DNA of 64,000 nucleotides, taken from contig NZ_CP016268.1 of the NCBI RefSeq assembly GCF_001677435.1, positions 2,035,001-2,099,000 on the forward strand. Direction: 5' to 3'. The number at the start of each line of letters is the position of its first letter. Within the stretch, counting starts at the first letter, position 1. The stretch is from Woeseia oceani. Lineage in GTDB: Bacteria; Pseudomonadota; Gammaproteobacteria; Steroidobacterales; Woeseiaceae. The notes under the pieces are model-generated. The model was not told the DNA's origin and ran no database searches. It saw only the letters and a program-made list of their open reading frames with translations. Positions 1 through 7,889 of this stretch are shown here, in pieces. The translations under genes were made by a program, and so were the position numbers.

Positions 1-92
1 AAAATTACATGCCCCCCGAGGTAGCCGATACGCTGGCCAAGCACGCGGCGGCGAAAAAAGCAGCGGCTGAACAGGTGGTGGACAACGAATGA
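1..92 (+). CDS. ccmE: CcmE heme chaperone, C-terminal end (partial)
   Basis: Only the last 29 codons are inside the window, read from base 3 to the TGA at 90-92. The visible residues N-Y-M-P-P-E-V-A-D followed by an Ala/Lys-rich tail match the usual end of CcmE, the periplasmic, membrane-anchored protein that carries heme covalently on a His before CcmF attaches it to apocytochrome c. The heme-binding His lies upstream of the window. The stop codon overlaps the ATG of the next gene, which fits a translationally coupled ccm operon. The assignment rests on the tail motif and on the ccmF-G-H-I order that follows. Confidence 0.85.
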   Translation, partial: NYMPPEVADTLAKHAAAKKAAAEQVVDNE

Positions 93-2050
93 TCCCCGAG
101 ATAGGACATTTCGCACTTATCCTGGCTTTGGCATTGGCCGCCTGTCAGTTCATCTACCCGATTCTGGGTGCCTGGCGAGGTGATGCAGCCATGCTGGCAG
201 TCGCCAGACCGGCGGCCGTCGGCCAACTGGTGTTCGTGGCCATCGCTTTCATTTGCCTGACTGTCTCGTTCTTGCAGAGCGATTTCTCTGTGCTGTACGT
301 CGCGAACAATTCACAACTTGCCTTGCCGACTGTGTACAAGATTTCTGCCGTATGGGCAGCGCATGAAGGCTCGTTGTTGTTTTGGATACTGATATTGAGC
401 ATATGGACCGTCGCTGTCGCTCGTTACAGCAGCGGTTTGCCGGAGCTGTTTTCGGCGCGCGTTATAGGCGTTCTGGGCTTTCTCAGTATCGGCTTCCTGC
501 TGTTTACTTTGTTGACCTCGAACCCGTTTGAACGAATTATTCCTGCACCGGCAGATGGTGCGGACCTCAATCCCTTGCTGCAGGATCCCGGTCTCGCCAT
601 TCATCCACCGATACTCTATATCGGCTATGTCGGGTTTTCGGTGGCCTTCGCTTTCGCCATTGCCGCAATGTTAAGCGGTAATCTGGATCAGGCCTGGGCA
701 CGCTGGACCCGGCCGTGGACCACCTGGGCCTGGTTGTTTCTGACCGTGGGCATTGCGCTCGGCAGCTGGTGGGCTTACTACGAACTGGGCTGGGGTGGCT
801 GGTGGTTCTGGGATCCCGTCGAAAATGCGTCATTCATGCCGTGGCTCGCCGGCACGGCTTTGATTCATTCGCTCGCGGTAACTGAGAAACGTGGCTTGTT
901 TAAGAGCTGGACGTTGTTGCTCGCAATTGCCGCGTTTTCATTGAGTCTGCTGGGCACTTTCCTGGTTCGTTCCGGCATTCTCGTTTCGGTGCATGCGTTC
1001 GCGACGGATCCGGCCCGTGGGGTTTTCATTCTGGCGTTCCTCACTGTCGTTATCGGTGGCGCTCTCACGTTGTACGCGATGCGGGCACCGCAGCTGGATT
1101 CTCAGGCAGGATTCAAAGCGCTGTCCCGAGAAACCTTTTTGCTGCTGAATAACGTATTACTGATTATTGCTGCAACCTTGATTCTCATGGGCACACTGGC
1201 ACCGCTGGTGGTCGAAGTCATGGGGGCCGGTAAAATCTCAGTGGGCCCGCCGTGGTATGAAATTGCCTTCGCCATTCCAATGATTCCGTTGATCTTGCTC
1301 ATTGGCGTCGGCATGCATACCGCGTGGCGGCAGCAGGCGTGGAGTCCGTTGGCCCGGCAGCTGCGGATTCCAGCATTATTCGCGTTGATTGCCGGCATTG
1401 CCGTACCGGCTTTGATCTACGGTCGCCTTGGCGTCTTGCTGACTGTTGGCTGTATTGCCGGCTTTTGGCTGCTTGCCGTTTCCATCCTGCAACCATTGCG
1501 CTCGCTGCGCCGCAGCCCAGGTACGCCGCCGATTTCCCGCGCCATGCTGGGTATGTCCGTTGCCCATTTCGGGGTCGGCATATTTGTTCTAGGTGTGACC
1601 GTGGTTTCCTCGTTCAATGTGGAACGGGACGTGAGCATGGTGCTGGGAGAATCGGTTGAGGTGTCCGGCTATCAGTTCGAGTTGCAGAAGCTCTCTGACG
1701 TTGAGGGGCCGAATTACCGGGCCCTCGAAGGACAGATCGAAGTGCGACGGGATGGTCAGTACGTCACCACTTTGCGGCCACAAAAGCGCACTTACCTCGT
1801 ACAGCAAAATCCGATGACTGATGCCGGTATCGACGCCTCGTGGAACCGTGATTTGTTCGCCGCTTTGGGCGAGCCACTTGGCAACGGTGCCTGGAGTGTT
1901 CGCTTGCAGTACAAGCCGTTGATCCGGTTTATCTGGGCAGGCGCGTTTATCATGGCCTTCGGTGGCATAGTCGCTGCCAGTGACAGACGCTATCGCCTCA
2001 CGGCGAAAGCGCGGGTTAAACACAGTGACGCGCTGGGAGAGCCGGCCTGA
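89..2050 (+). CDS. ccmF: Cytochrome c heme lyase subunit CcmF
   Basis: This 653-residue polytopic membrane protein is the core of the system I heme lyase. It takes heme from holo-CcmE and ligates it to the CXXCH motif of apocytochrome c in the periplasm. The tryptophan-rich WWD signature (W-G-G-W-W-F-W-D-P-V-E-N) is visible at about residues 232-246, followed by conserved H-containing loops such as L-V-R-S-G-I-L-V-S-V-H-A-F. Length and about 15 hydrophobic segments are normal for the family. The ATG overlaps the ccmE stop, and the TGA overlaps the ccmG ATG by one base, so the genes are tightly coupled. Confidence 0.97.
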   Translation: MIPEIGHFALILALALAACQFIYPILGAWRGDAAMLAVARPAAVGQLVFVAIAFICLTVSFLQSDFSVLYVANNSQLALPTVYKISAVWAAHEGSLLFWILILSIWTVAVARYSSGLPELFSARVIGVLGFLSIGFLLFTLLTSNPFERIIPAPADGADLNPLLQDPGLAIHPPILYIGYVGFSVAFAFAIAAMLSGNLDQAWARWTRPWTTWAWLFLTVGIALGSWWAYYELGWGGWWFWDPVENASFMPWLAGTALIHSLAVTEKRGLFKSWTLLLAIAAFSLSLLGTFLVRSGILVSVHAFATDPARGVFILAFLTVVIGGALTLYAMRAPQLDSQAGFKALSRETFLLLNNVLLIIAATLILMGTLAPLVVEVMGAGKISVGPPWYEIAFAIPMIPLILLIGVGMHTAWRQQAWSPLARQLRIPALFALIAGIAVPALIYGRLGVLLTVGCIAGFWLLAVSILQPLRSLRRSPGTPPISRAMLGMSVAHFGVGIFVLGVTVVSSFNVERDVSMVLGESVEVSGYQFELQKLSDVEGPNYRALEGQIEVRRDGQYVTTLRPQKRTYLVQQNPMTDAGIDASWNRDLFAALGEPLGNGAWSVRLQYKPLIRFIWAGAFIMAFGGIVAASDRRYRLTAKARVKHSDALGEPA

Positions 2051-2583
2051 TGTGGCGTTACCTTGCGCCGATCGCGGTATTTGCGACACTCATTCCTGTG
2101 TTCCTGATTGGACTCAATCGGGACCCCAGTGAACTGCCGTCGCCGTTCCTCAACCAGCCGGCGCCCGCGTTTGAACTGACGACGCTGAGCGACCCGGAAA
2201 AAACAATCAGCAATGCTGACTACCACGGGCAAACCGTCCTGATAAACGTCTGGGCAACATGGTGCGTGGGCTGCAGGCAGGAACACGGCTGGCTCATGGA
2301 ACTGTCAGCGCGTAATGAGATTCCGATTTACGGCTTGAACTGGCGCGACCGACGCGAAGACGCACTGGCATGGATTGCGCAGCTGGGTAATCCTTACGTC
2401 GCATCCGGTTTTGACGGTGATGGTCGTGTCGGCATTGACTGGGGTGTGTACGGTGCACCTGAGACCTTTCTCGTCGACGCCAATGGGGTAGTTGTGCATA
2501 AACACCTTGGGCCCTTGAACGAACAAATATGGCAACGCGATTTCGTGCCGAAAATCGAAACTGCCAGGGCAAGCCGACCATGA
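2050..2583 (+). CDS. ccmG: CcmG/DsbE periplasmic thioredoxin
   Basis: A 177-residue membrane-anchored thioredoxin-fold protein that reduces the CXXCH cysteines of apocytochrome c before heme attachment. One N-terminal transmembrane anchor (residues 1-21) is followed by the thioredoxin domain. The active site W-C-V-G-C puts the cysteines at residues 72 and 75, and the cis-proline loop reads Y-G-A-P-E-T-F. The V-G pair between the cysteines differs from the P-T or P-S pair I usually see in CcmG, so the redox potential could differ (inference). The start overlaps the ccmF stop, and the stop overlaps the ccmH start in an ATGA. Confidence 0.95.
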   Translation: MWRYLAPIAVFATLIPVFLIGLNRDPSELPSPFLNQPAPAFELTTLSDPEKTISNADYHGQTVLINVWATWCVGCRQEHGWLMELSARNEIPIYGLNWRDRREDALAWIAQLGNPYVASGFDGDGRVGIDWGVYGAPETFLVDANGVVVHKHLGPLNEQIWQRDFVPKIETARASRP

Positions 2584-3017
2584 GGCGGCTTAGCGCAATT
2601 CTGTTGCTGCTTGCCTTTGCTCCAGTGGGCGCAATCGATACAGGTCTCGCCTTTGACGATCCGGTATTGCAAGCTCGCTACGAACATTTGATTGCAGAAG
2701 TGCGCTGCCTGAAATGCCAGAATCAAAATTTGCGTGATTCCAACGCATTTCTGGCATCGGACCTGCGCCGCGAGATTCGCCGCTTGCTTGCGGAAGGTAA
2801 TTCGGACGACGAGATTTACGATTTTCTGGTTGCCCGTTACGGTGAGTTTGCACTGTACCGACCCCGCATGAGTGGCAAGACGCTTATCCTCTGGATTGCA
2901 CCGGCATTGTTATTGCTCGGCGGTGGCTTTGTCGCCGTGCGCGTTGTCCGCGATCGAATGAGCCTGCCTATAGATGACGCTGACGAACTGCCAGCTCGAA
3001 ATAACGGAAAACTCTGA
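2580..3017 (+). CDS. ccmH: CcmH thiol-disulfide protein of cytochrome c maturation
   Basis: CcmH (CycL) is the 145-residue membrane-anchored oxidoreductase that works with CcmG to keep apocytochrome c thiols reduced. I chose the ATG at 2580 because it forms an ATGA overlap with the ccmG stop and is followed at once by a signal peptide. The upstream in-frame codon at 2529 lies inside ccmG. The diagnostic motif R-C-L-K-C-Q-N-Q-N has its cysteines at residues 43 and 46 and leads into the three-helix bundle. A transmembrane helix lies at about residues 103-123. The short form without a TPR extension agrees with a separate ccmI gene next door. Confidence 0.95.
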   Translation: MRRLSAILLLLAFAPVGAIDTGLAFDDPVLQARYEHLIAEVRCLKCQNQNLRDSNAFLASDLRREIRRLLAEGNSDDEIYDFLVARYGEFALYRPRMSGKTLILWIAPALLLLGGGFVAVRVVRDRMSLPIDDADELPARNNGKL

Positions 3018-3020
3018 CGC

Positions 3021-3989
3021 ATGACCCTCTGGATTATTTTTGCCGCCATGTTACTGGCTGGCGCCTTGTTTGTTTGCTGGCCGTTGTACCGTGAACAACG
3101 CAAACTGAGTATCGGTTCAGCGGCAGCGGCCGTGCTGGTCATGCTGGTCGGTGGCGGTTTGTATACGCTCATTGGTACACCCGGTGCACCTTCAGGGCCG
3201 GCCGCGACTCCATCGATCAATGAAATGGTCGCCGCACTCGAGCAGCGCCTCGAGGAAAATCCCAATGACATTACCGGCTGGAAGATGCTGGGTCGCACGT
3301 TCATGCAAACGCAAGACTACCCGCGCGCGGTCAATGCCTTTGAACAAGCAATGGCAAAGGAAGACGGCAGCGACGGAAATACGATTTCCGAATTGGCAGA
3401 AGCTGTTTTGTTCCGTGAGGGCGACCGGGTCGCCGGGCGCGCGGCACAATTGTTTGAACAGGCATTGAGCGTAGCGCCGAACAACCCGAAAGCACTGTTC
3501 TATGGTGGTATCGCGGCTGTCGAAAGAGGCGACAGGAGTCTGGCGGCAGACCGCTGGGAAACGTTGCTTGCACAGGCGCCTCCGCCAGAGATACAGGACA
3601 TATTGCGTAGCCGCATTGCCGAATGGCGAGGAGAGGTGCCCGCCGATACGGCACTGGCGATCAACATTGCCGTGACGCCGGCGGCGATGGCCGATCTCAA
3701 ACCAGATACCAGCGTATTCATCATCGCGCGCGACCCACAACAACCGTCACCACCCATTGCGGCAGCACGTCGCCAGCTTTCGGAACTACCCGCGACAGTG
3801 ACCCTCAGCAATGCTGATGCGATGATTCCAGGGAGGCTCCTGTCGCAGTTTCAAAGGGTAGAGGTCGTTGTAAGAGCATCTCTGAGCGGTGAACCCATTG
3901 CGCAAGCGGGAGACTGGTTTGGTCAGGCGGCCGTGGATACGGCAGCAAGCACGGCGGTGGACATCACAATAGACAGCCAGGTGCCGTGA
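3021..3989 (+). CDS. ccmI: CcmI apocytochrome c chaperone (TPR)
   Basis: This 322-residue protein presents the C-terminal helix of apocytochrome c to the CcmFH heme ligation complex. Two N-terminal membrane helices (residues 1-22 and about 33-52) are followed by tetratricopeptide repeats at about residues 75-195, for example N-D-I-T-G-W-K-M-L-G-R-T and the repeat beginning P-N-N-P-K-A-L. The C-terminal part (about 210-320) resembles the periplasmic CycH/CcmI C-terminal domain. The gene starts 3 bp after ccmH and is immediately followed by the thioesterase gene, so it is the last Ccm function in the operon. Confidence 0.92.
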   Translation: MTLWIIFAAMLLAGALFVCWPLYREQRKLSIGSAAAAVLVMLVGGGLYTLIGTPGAPSGPAATPSINEMVAALEQRLEENPNDITGWKMLGRTFMQTQDYPRAVNAFEQAMAKEDGSDGNTISELAEAVLFREGDRVAGRAAQLFEQALSVAPNNPKALFYGGIAAVERGDRSLAADRWETLLAQAPPPEIQDILRSRIAEWRGEVPADTALAINIAVTPAAMADLKPDTSVFIIARDPQQPSPPIAAARRQLSELPATVTLSNADAMIPGRLLSQFQRVEVVVRASLSGEPIAQAGDWFGQAAVDTAASTAVDITIDSQVP

Positions 3990-4409
3990 ATGCCTGAACA
4001 AACGAGCAGCGCCGAGGAGATAGAAGCGGTCAGGCACTGCTTTGCCTGCGGTGTCGACAACCCGATTGGCTTGCATATCCCGTTTGCCCTCGACGCAGAC
4101 GACCGTTGCAGCGGTATCTTCACGCCGAATGCGAATCACGTTGGCTATCAGAACACTGTCCACGGTGGAATCATTTATACGGCCCTTGATGACGTCATGG
4201 CCAACGTCATGTACTTGCAAAATCGCAAGGCCCATACCGCACGATGCGAAGTACGTTACCGGCATCCTCTCAAAGTCGGTGAAACGATCGAGCTGCTGGG
4301 ATGGATAGAACACGAACGCCGCCGTCGCGTCAGGGTCAAGGGCGAGGCACGCCGTAAACGTGACAACACGCTGATCGCCGAGTGCGATGCGAGCTTCATG
4401 TTGGTTTGA
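3990..4409 (+). CDS. PaaI-family hotdog thioesterase
   Basis: A 139-residue single hotdog-fold protein. The stretch C-F-A-C-G-V-D-N-P-I-G-L-H near residue 10 and V-H-G-G-I-I-Y-T-A-L-D-D near residues 52-63 are typical of PaaI-like acyl-CoA thioesterases, where the helix after H-G-G carries the catalytic acid. It probably hydrolyses a CoA thioester, but the substrate cannot be read from the sequence. The ATG abuts the ccmI stop, so it is co-transcribed with the ccm genes. A functional link to cytochrome maturation is not implied. Confidence 0.85.
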   Translation: MPEQTSSAEEIEAVRHCFACGVDNPIGLHIPFALDADDRCSGIFTPNANHVGYQNTVHGGIIYTALDDVMANVMYLQNRKAHTARCEVRYRHPLKVGETIELLGWIEHERRRRVRVKGEARRKRDNTLIAECDASFMLV

Positions 4410-4507
4410 CGCCTGCGCCGGGGCGTCGTTGCGCTCGTTGCGCAGGAGCTGTGCTAGCATGCACGGGTTTTTGCCATAGCCAGCCAACGTTTGTCACGGA
4501 AAGTTTT

Positions 4508-5473
4508 ATGTCTTTGTCCTCAAGTCTGTCCGCCAGACTACGCTTGCCACTCATCGGCGCACCGATGTTCATAGTCTCTGGTCCCGAACTGGTTATAGCG
4601 CAGTGCAAAGCTGGAATCGTTGGCAGTTTCCCGGCACTGAACGCCCGTCCGCAGCCACAACTTGACGAGTGGCTAAGTCGTATTGATACGGAACTGGCTG
4701 AGCATGCTGAGGCAAATCCCGGCGCGGTCATTGCTCCGTACGCGGTAAATCAGATTGTCCATCAATCGAATGACCGCCTGCAGCAGGACATCGACGTTTG
4801 CGTCAAGCACAAAGTGCCTATCGTCATTACCAGCCTGCGGCCACCGGCCGATGTTGTGGCGGCGGTGCACAGCTATGGCGGCCTGGTTTTCCACGATGTC
4901 ATTAATGTGCGGCATGCTGAGAAGGCGATAGCGCAGGGCGTGGATGGCATTATTGCGGTTTGTGCGGGTGCGGGTGGCCACGCAGGCACATCCAGCCCGT
5001 TCGCACTGGTCAAGGAAATACGCGAGATCTTCGACGGTACGGTCATTCTTTCCGGCAGCATGAGCTGTGGCAACGACATACTTGCTGCGCAGGCGATAGG
5101 CGCTGACCTCGCCTATATGGGAACCCGCTTTATTGCAACTCAGGAAGCGAATGCACCGGCAAGTTACAAAGAAATGATCGTCAGCAGCAAATCGGCGGAC
5201 ATAGTTTACACCTCGTTATTCACCGGTGTGCACGGCAGCTATTTGAAGGGCAGCATCGTTAATGCCGGGCTGGATCCTCAACAACTGCCCGAGGGCAACA
5301 AAGAGAAAATGAATTTTGCCAGTGGCGGCTCATCCAAAGCCAAAGCATGGCGCGACATTTGGGGCGCCGGGCAGGGCGTTGGTACCATGCATGACATTCC
5401 TCGCGTTGCGGACCTGGTCGATCGACTGGAACACGAATACCGAGCCACTGCGACGCGACTCTGTACCCCCTGA
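4508..5473 (+). CDS. Nitronate monooxygenase-like FMN protein
   Basis: A 321-residue TIM-barrel flavoprotein of the 2-nitropropane dioxygenase/nitronate monooxygenase family. The N-terminus (L-P-L-I-G-A-P-M-F) and the glycine-rich FMN phosphate loop with G-A-G-G-H-A-G-T-S-S-P-F at about residues 156-167 are diagnostic. The His in that loop is the usual catalytic base. The open frame extends upstream to 4382, but the ATG at 4508 has a GGAAAG Shine-Dalgarno and starts exactly at the conserved N-terminus. Likely roles are oxidation of nitronates or an NAD(P)H-dependent flavin reaction. The family is mixed and the substrate is unknown. Confidence 0.88.
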   Translation: MSLSSSLSARLRLPLIGAPMFIVSGPELVIAQCKAGIVGSFPALNARPQPQLDEWLSRIDTELAEHAEANPGAVIAPYAVNQIVHQSNDRLQQDIDVCVKHKVPIVITSLRPPADVVAAVHSYGGLVFHDVINVRHAEKAIAQGVDGIIAVCAGAGGHAGTSSPFALVKEIREIFDGTVILSGSMSCGNDILAAQAIGADLAYMGTRFIATQEANAPASYKEMIVSSKSADIVYTSLFTGVHGSYLKGSIVNAGLDPQQLPEGNKEKMNFASGGSSKAKAWRDIWGAGQGVGTMHDIPRVADLVDRLEHEYRATATRLCTP

Positions 5474-5482
5474 GGATTTTTG

Positions 5483-5881
5483 GTGAACCTGACAGCACTA
5501 TTGTTTGTCGGCGGCGGCGGCGCACTGGGTGCGATGTCGCGGTATGGGCTCACAATCCTGCTGTCACGATTCGGCGGGCTGCCATTCGGCACCTTCTTGT
5601 CCAATCTGCTCGGCTGCCTGTTCATGGGCGTGGTTCTGCAATGGTTCGCGGAGTCGGACTGGGTGGCCGGAACCGCGTTGGAACACGAACCGCACCGGTT
5701 GTTGCTGGCCGTGGGGTTCTGCGGAAGCTTTACAACCTTGTCCGCGCTGGTTTACGAAGTGAGCGGTATGCTGCAACGGGATGAACTATTGACCGCATTT
5801 GGCTACCTGCTGGCGACCCTCGGCGGCGGTTTCCTGTTCTTTTATGTGGGCATACTACTGGTTCGACTACTGAGCGCTTGA
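5483..5881 (+). CDS. crcB: Fluoride exporter FluC/CrcB
   Basis: A 132-residue dual-topology fluoride channel with four membrane helices that lowers cytosolic fluoride. Visible family motifs are G-G-G-G-A-L-G-A-M-S-R-Y at the N-terminus, G-T-F-L-S-N-L-L-G-C near residue 36, and the pore-lining G-F-C-G-S-F-T-T-L-S. I prefer the GTG at 5483, which is 6 bp after GAGGA at 5472-5476. A TTG at 5480 is in frame but too close to that site. It follows the nitronate monooxygenase gene by 9 bp. I found no fluoride riboswitch, and the tight spacing leaves no room for one. Confidence 0.92.
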   Translation: MNLTALLFVGGGGALGAMSRYGLTILLSRFGGLPFGTFLSNLLGCLFMGVVLQWFAESDWVAGTALEHEPHRLLLAVGFCGSFTTLSALVYEVSGMLQRDELLTAFGYLLATLGGGFLFFYVGILLVRLLSA

Positions 5882-5893
5882 GGTCAAGTGTGA

Positions 5894-6181
5894 TCAATCT
5901 CTGCGCGCTGCCAGCAAGAGTGCCAGCCATGCAGCGCTAACGGCGACGGTCCAGGCCAATACCAAATCCAGTAACAGACCGGTCCACAGCAGCTGGCCGC
6001 TGTCGGCCGGCAGCGAACCGCGATAGAACGGGAACGGGAAGCCCATGAACCGGGCAACATCGGCATTTACTTGCCACTCTCTGACGTAGCGAACCACGCT
6101 CAGTATGTTGCCAGCCGCAAACAGGCTAAGACTCAGCCAGTACGAACGGGTTCGGCGCAATGTGTAGAAGCTGAAGTTCAT
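5894..6181 (-). CDS. Small inner-membrane protein, unknown
   Basis: A 95-residue protein with two clear hydrophobic segments (about residues 13-30 and 63-91) separated by a loop with aromatic and basic residues (F-M-G-F-P-F-P-F-Y-R-G). I do not recognise a family. It is transcribed against its neighbours, starting 81 bp from the next plus-strand gene and ending 12 bp from crcB. The reading frame is the only sensible one in this interval and has normal composition for a membrane protein, so I keep it as a probable gene. Confidence 0.55.
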   Translation of the reverse strand: MNFSFYTLRRTRSYWLSLSLFAAGNILSVVRYVREWQVNADVARFMGFPFPFYRGSLPADSGQLLWTGLLLDLVLAWTVAVSAAWLALLLAARRD

Positions 6182-6262
6182 GGGCGAGCTCCGGTCAATT
6201 GACCGCTACTGACCAGCGGCTTAACCTGATCCACTGACGATTACTGATACCTGACGCTCGCT

Positions 6263-6694
6263 ATGGATCTACTTGCACTGGCCGTTCCATTTTTTGTGCT
6301 GGCGATGCTCATAGAGCTGGCGTGGGACCGTTGGCGTGGCAGCAAATACTACAGGCTCAATGACACGATCAACAGCCTCATTGCTGGCACGCTCGGAATT
6401 GGCTTCGCAGAATACGGTGCCGGCAGTGTCGTTATTCCCTGTGCTCTGCTCTGGCTGCAACTCTTTGGAATAGGCTTGATGAACGAGGGGCGAGTATTCG
6501 CACGTCGTTTCGAACTGTTGCGTCTGTTGCTGGTTGTGCCGGCGTTGCTGGTCTGGCTGTATGTGTTGGAGTTGGTTCCCGTGCCCGTCGGGTATGGCCT
6601 GAGCGCATACGGCGTGTATACCGTTGCCTCTTTGAGTTCGTTGGCTTTTGCGAAGCTTGACGCCGGTACGAGAGTGGCGGCGGATGCCACGTAG
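6263..6694 (+). pseudogene. Truncated sterol-desaturase-like membrane protein
   Basis: The first 45 residues, including P-F-F-V-L-A-M-L-I-E-L-A-W-D-R and Y-Y-R-L-N-D-T-I-N-S-L, look like the N-terminus of the sterol desaturase/fatty acid hydroxylase family. The family is normally 250-400 residues with several HxxxH or HxxHH iron-binding clusters. This frame stops at 143 residues, contains none of these histidines, and I found none in the other two frames. The remainder is hydrophobic (three helices). It is either a degraded gene that lost its catalytic half or a derived membrane protein. The last 11 bp overlap the start of the next gene. Confidence 0.5.
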
Positions 6695-7889
6695 CCAGTT
6701 CAGTGCGGCGGAGGCACGTCGTATAGCAATCGCCGCACAGGGCTTCGATCGCAGCAAACCCGCGACGGTCAATGCCGGTCATGTACGACGTGTTGTTGAC
6801 CGGCTGGGCGTCCTGCAACTGGATTTTGTGAATGTGCTGGTTCCTGCGCATCAGTTAATTCCGTACTCACGATTGGGGGCTTATTCGCCGGAGACCTTCG
6901 ATCGGGCGCTGTACGGCAATGGCAATTTCACCGAGCAGTGGGCGCATGAAGCCTGCATTGTCCCGGTTAGCAGTTGGCCATTACTGGCTCATCGCAGAGC
7001 GGCATTTCAGCAATCGAGTAACACCCCATTGTTTCGCATGCGCAATCACCGTCAATACCTTGCCGATATCCTGCAGCAGGTGCGCGAACAGGGTGCAGTT
7101 ACCGCGCACGACCTGCCGTACGTGGCCGGCCCGCGGCGCAAAGCGGGCGACTGGCATCGATCTGTCCCGCGATGGGCCCTCGAGCATCATTTTGGCAAAG
7201 GCGATCTCGCCGTTCGACGTCGGCTGACGAACTTCCAGCGCGTATACGACCTCCCGGAAAGATTGATCGATCCTGTCCACGCGCAACGGACCTGCACCCC
7301 GGCCGAGGCGCAGCGGCAATTGCTGGCGCAAGCGGCGCAGGCACTCGGCATAGCGACCAGTCGTGATCTGGCCGATTACTATCGAATGAAGCTCGGTGAC
7401 TGCCAGCCACGCCTGAATGAGCTACGTGAAGCGGGCGTAATCACGGCGGTGAATGTCGAAGGTTGGTCCGAGCAGGCCTGGCTGCATGAACACGCGAGGT
7501 TGCCACGAAGTGTAAGCACCACTGCCTTGTTATCGCCGTTCGATCCGCTGGTTTGGTACCGTCCGCGTACCAAACGCTTGTTCGACTTTCATTACCGCAT
7601 CGAGATTTACGTGCCGGAAAGCAAGCGTCGCTGGGGTTATTACGTTCTGCCATTCCTGTGCGACGACCGGATTGTTGCGCGAGTCGATCTTAAAGCGGAT
7701 CGAAAAGCCCAGTGTTTGCTTGTACGTGCGACGCATGGAGAGGACGGCATCCCGCAACGGGAAACGGCTGTCCGGCTTGCCGGAGAATTACGTGGCATCG
7801 CCGACTGGCTGCAGCTGCCGGAAATCAAGGTCAGCCGCAAAGGCAATTTGTCGGACACGCTGCGGCGTGTCGTCCGTGCGTCAGGGTGA
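6684..7889 (+). CDS. ycaQ: YcaQ/AlkX-type winged-helix DNA glycosylase
   Basis: A 401-residue protein of the AlkZ/YcaQ family, which E. coli and Streptomyces members use to excise alkylated bases and unhook interstrand crosslinks. The catalytic Q-x-D signature is visible as L-Q-L-D-F-V-N-V-L (Gln45, Asp47), followed by S-R-L-G and W-A-H-E-A motifs typical of the family. The C-terminal half carries the winged-helix and beta-barrel region (for example F-D-P-L-V-W-Y-R-P-R). I chose the ATG at 6684 because homology begins there. A TTG at 6648 is upstream in frame. The 3' end overlaps the convergent peptidase gene by 9 bp. Confidence 0.85.
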   Translation: MPRSQFSAAEARRIAIAAQGFDRSKPATVNAGHVRRVVDRLGVLQLDFVNVLVPAHQLIPYSRLGAYSPETFDRALYGNGNFTEQWAHEACIVPVSSWPLLAHRRAAFQQSSNTPLFRMRNHRQYLADILQQVREQGAVTAHDLPYVAGPRRKAGDWHRSVPRWALEHHFGKGDLAVRRRLTNFQRVYDLPERLIDPVHAQRTCTPAEAQRQLLAQAAQALGIATSRDLADYYRMKLGDCQPRLNELREAGVITAVNVEGWSEQAWLHEHARLPRSVSTTALLSPFDPLVWYRPRTKRLFDFHYRIEIYVPESKRRWGYYVLPFLCDDRIVARVDLKADRKAQCLLVRATHGEDGIPQRETAVRLAGELRGIADWLQLPEIKVSRKGNLSDTLRRVVRASG

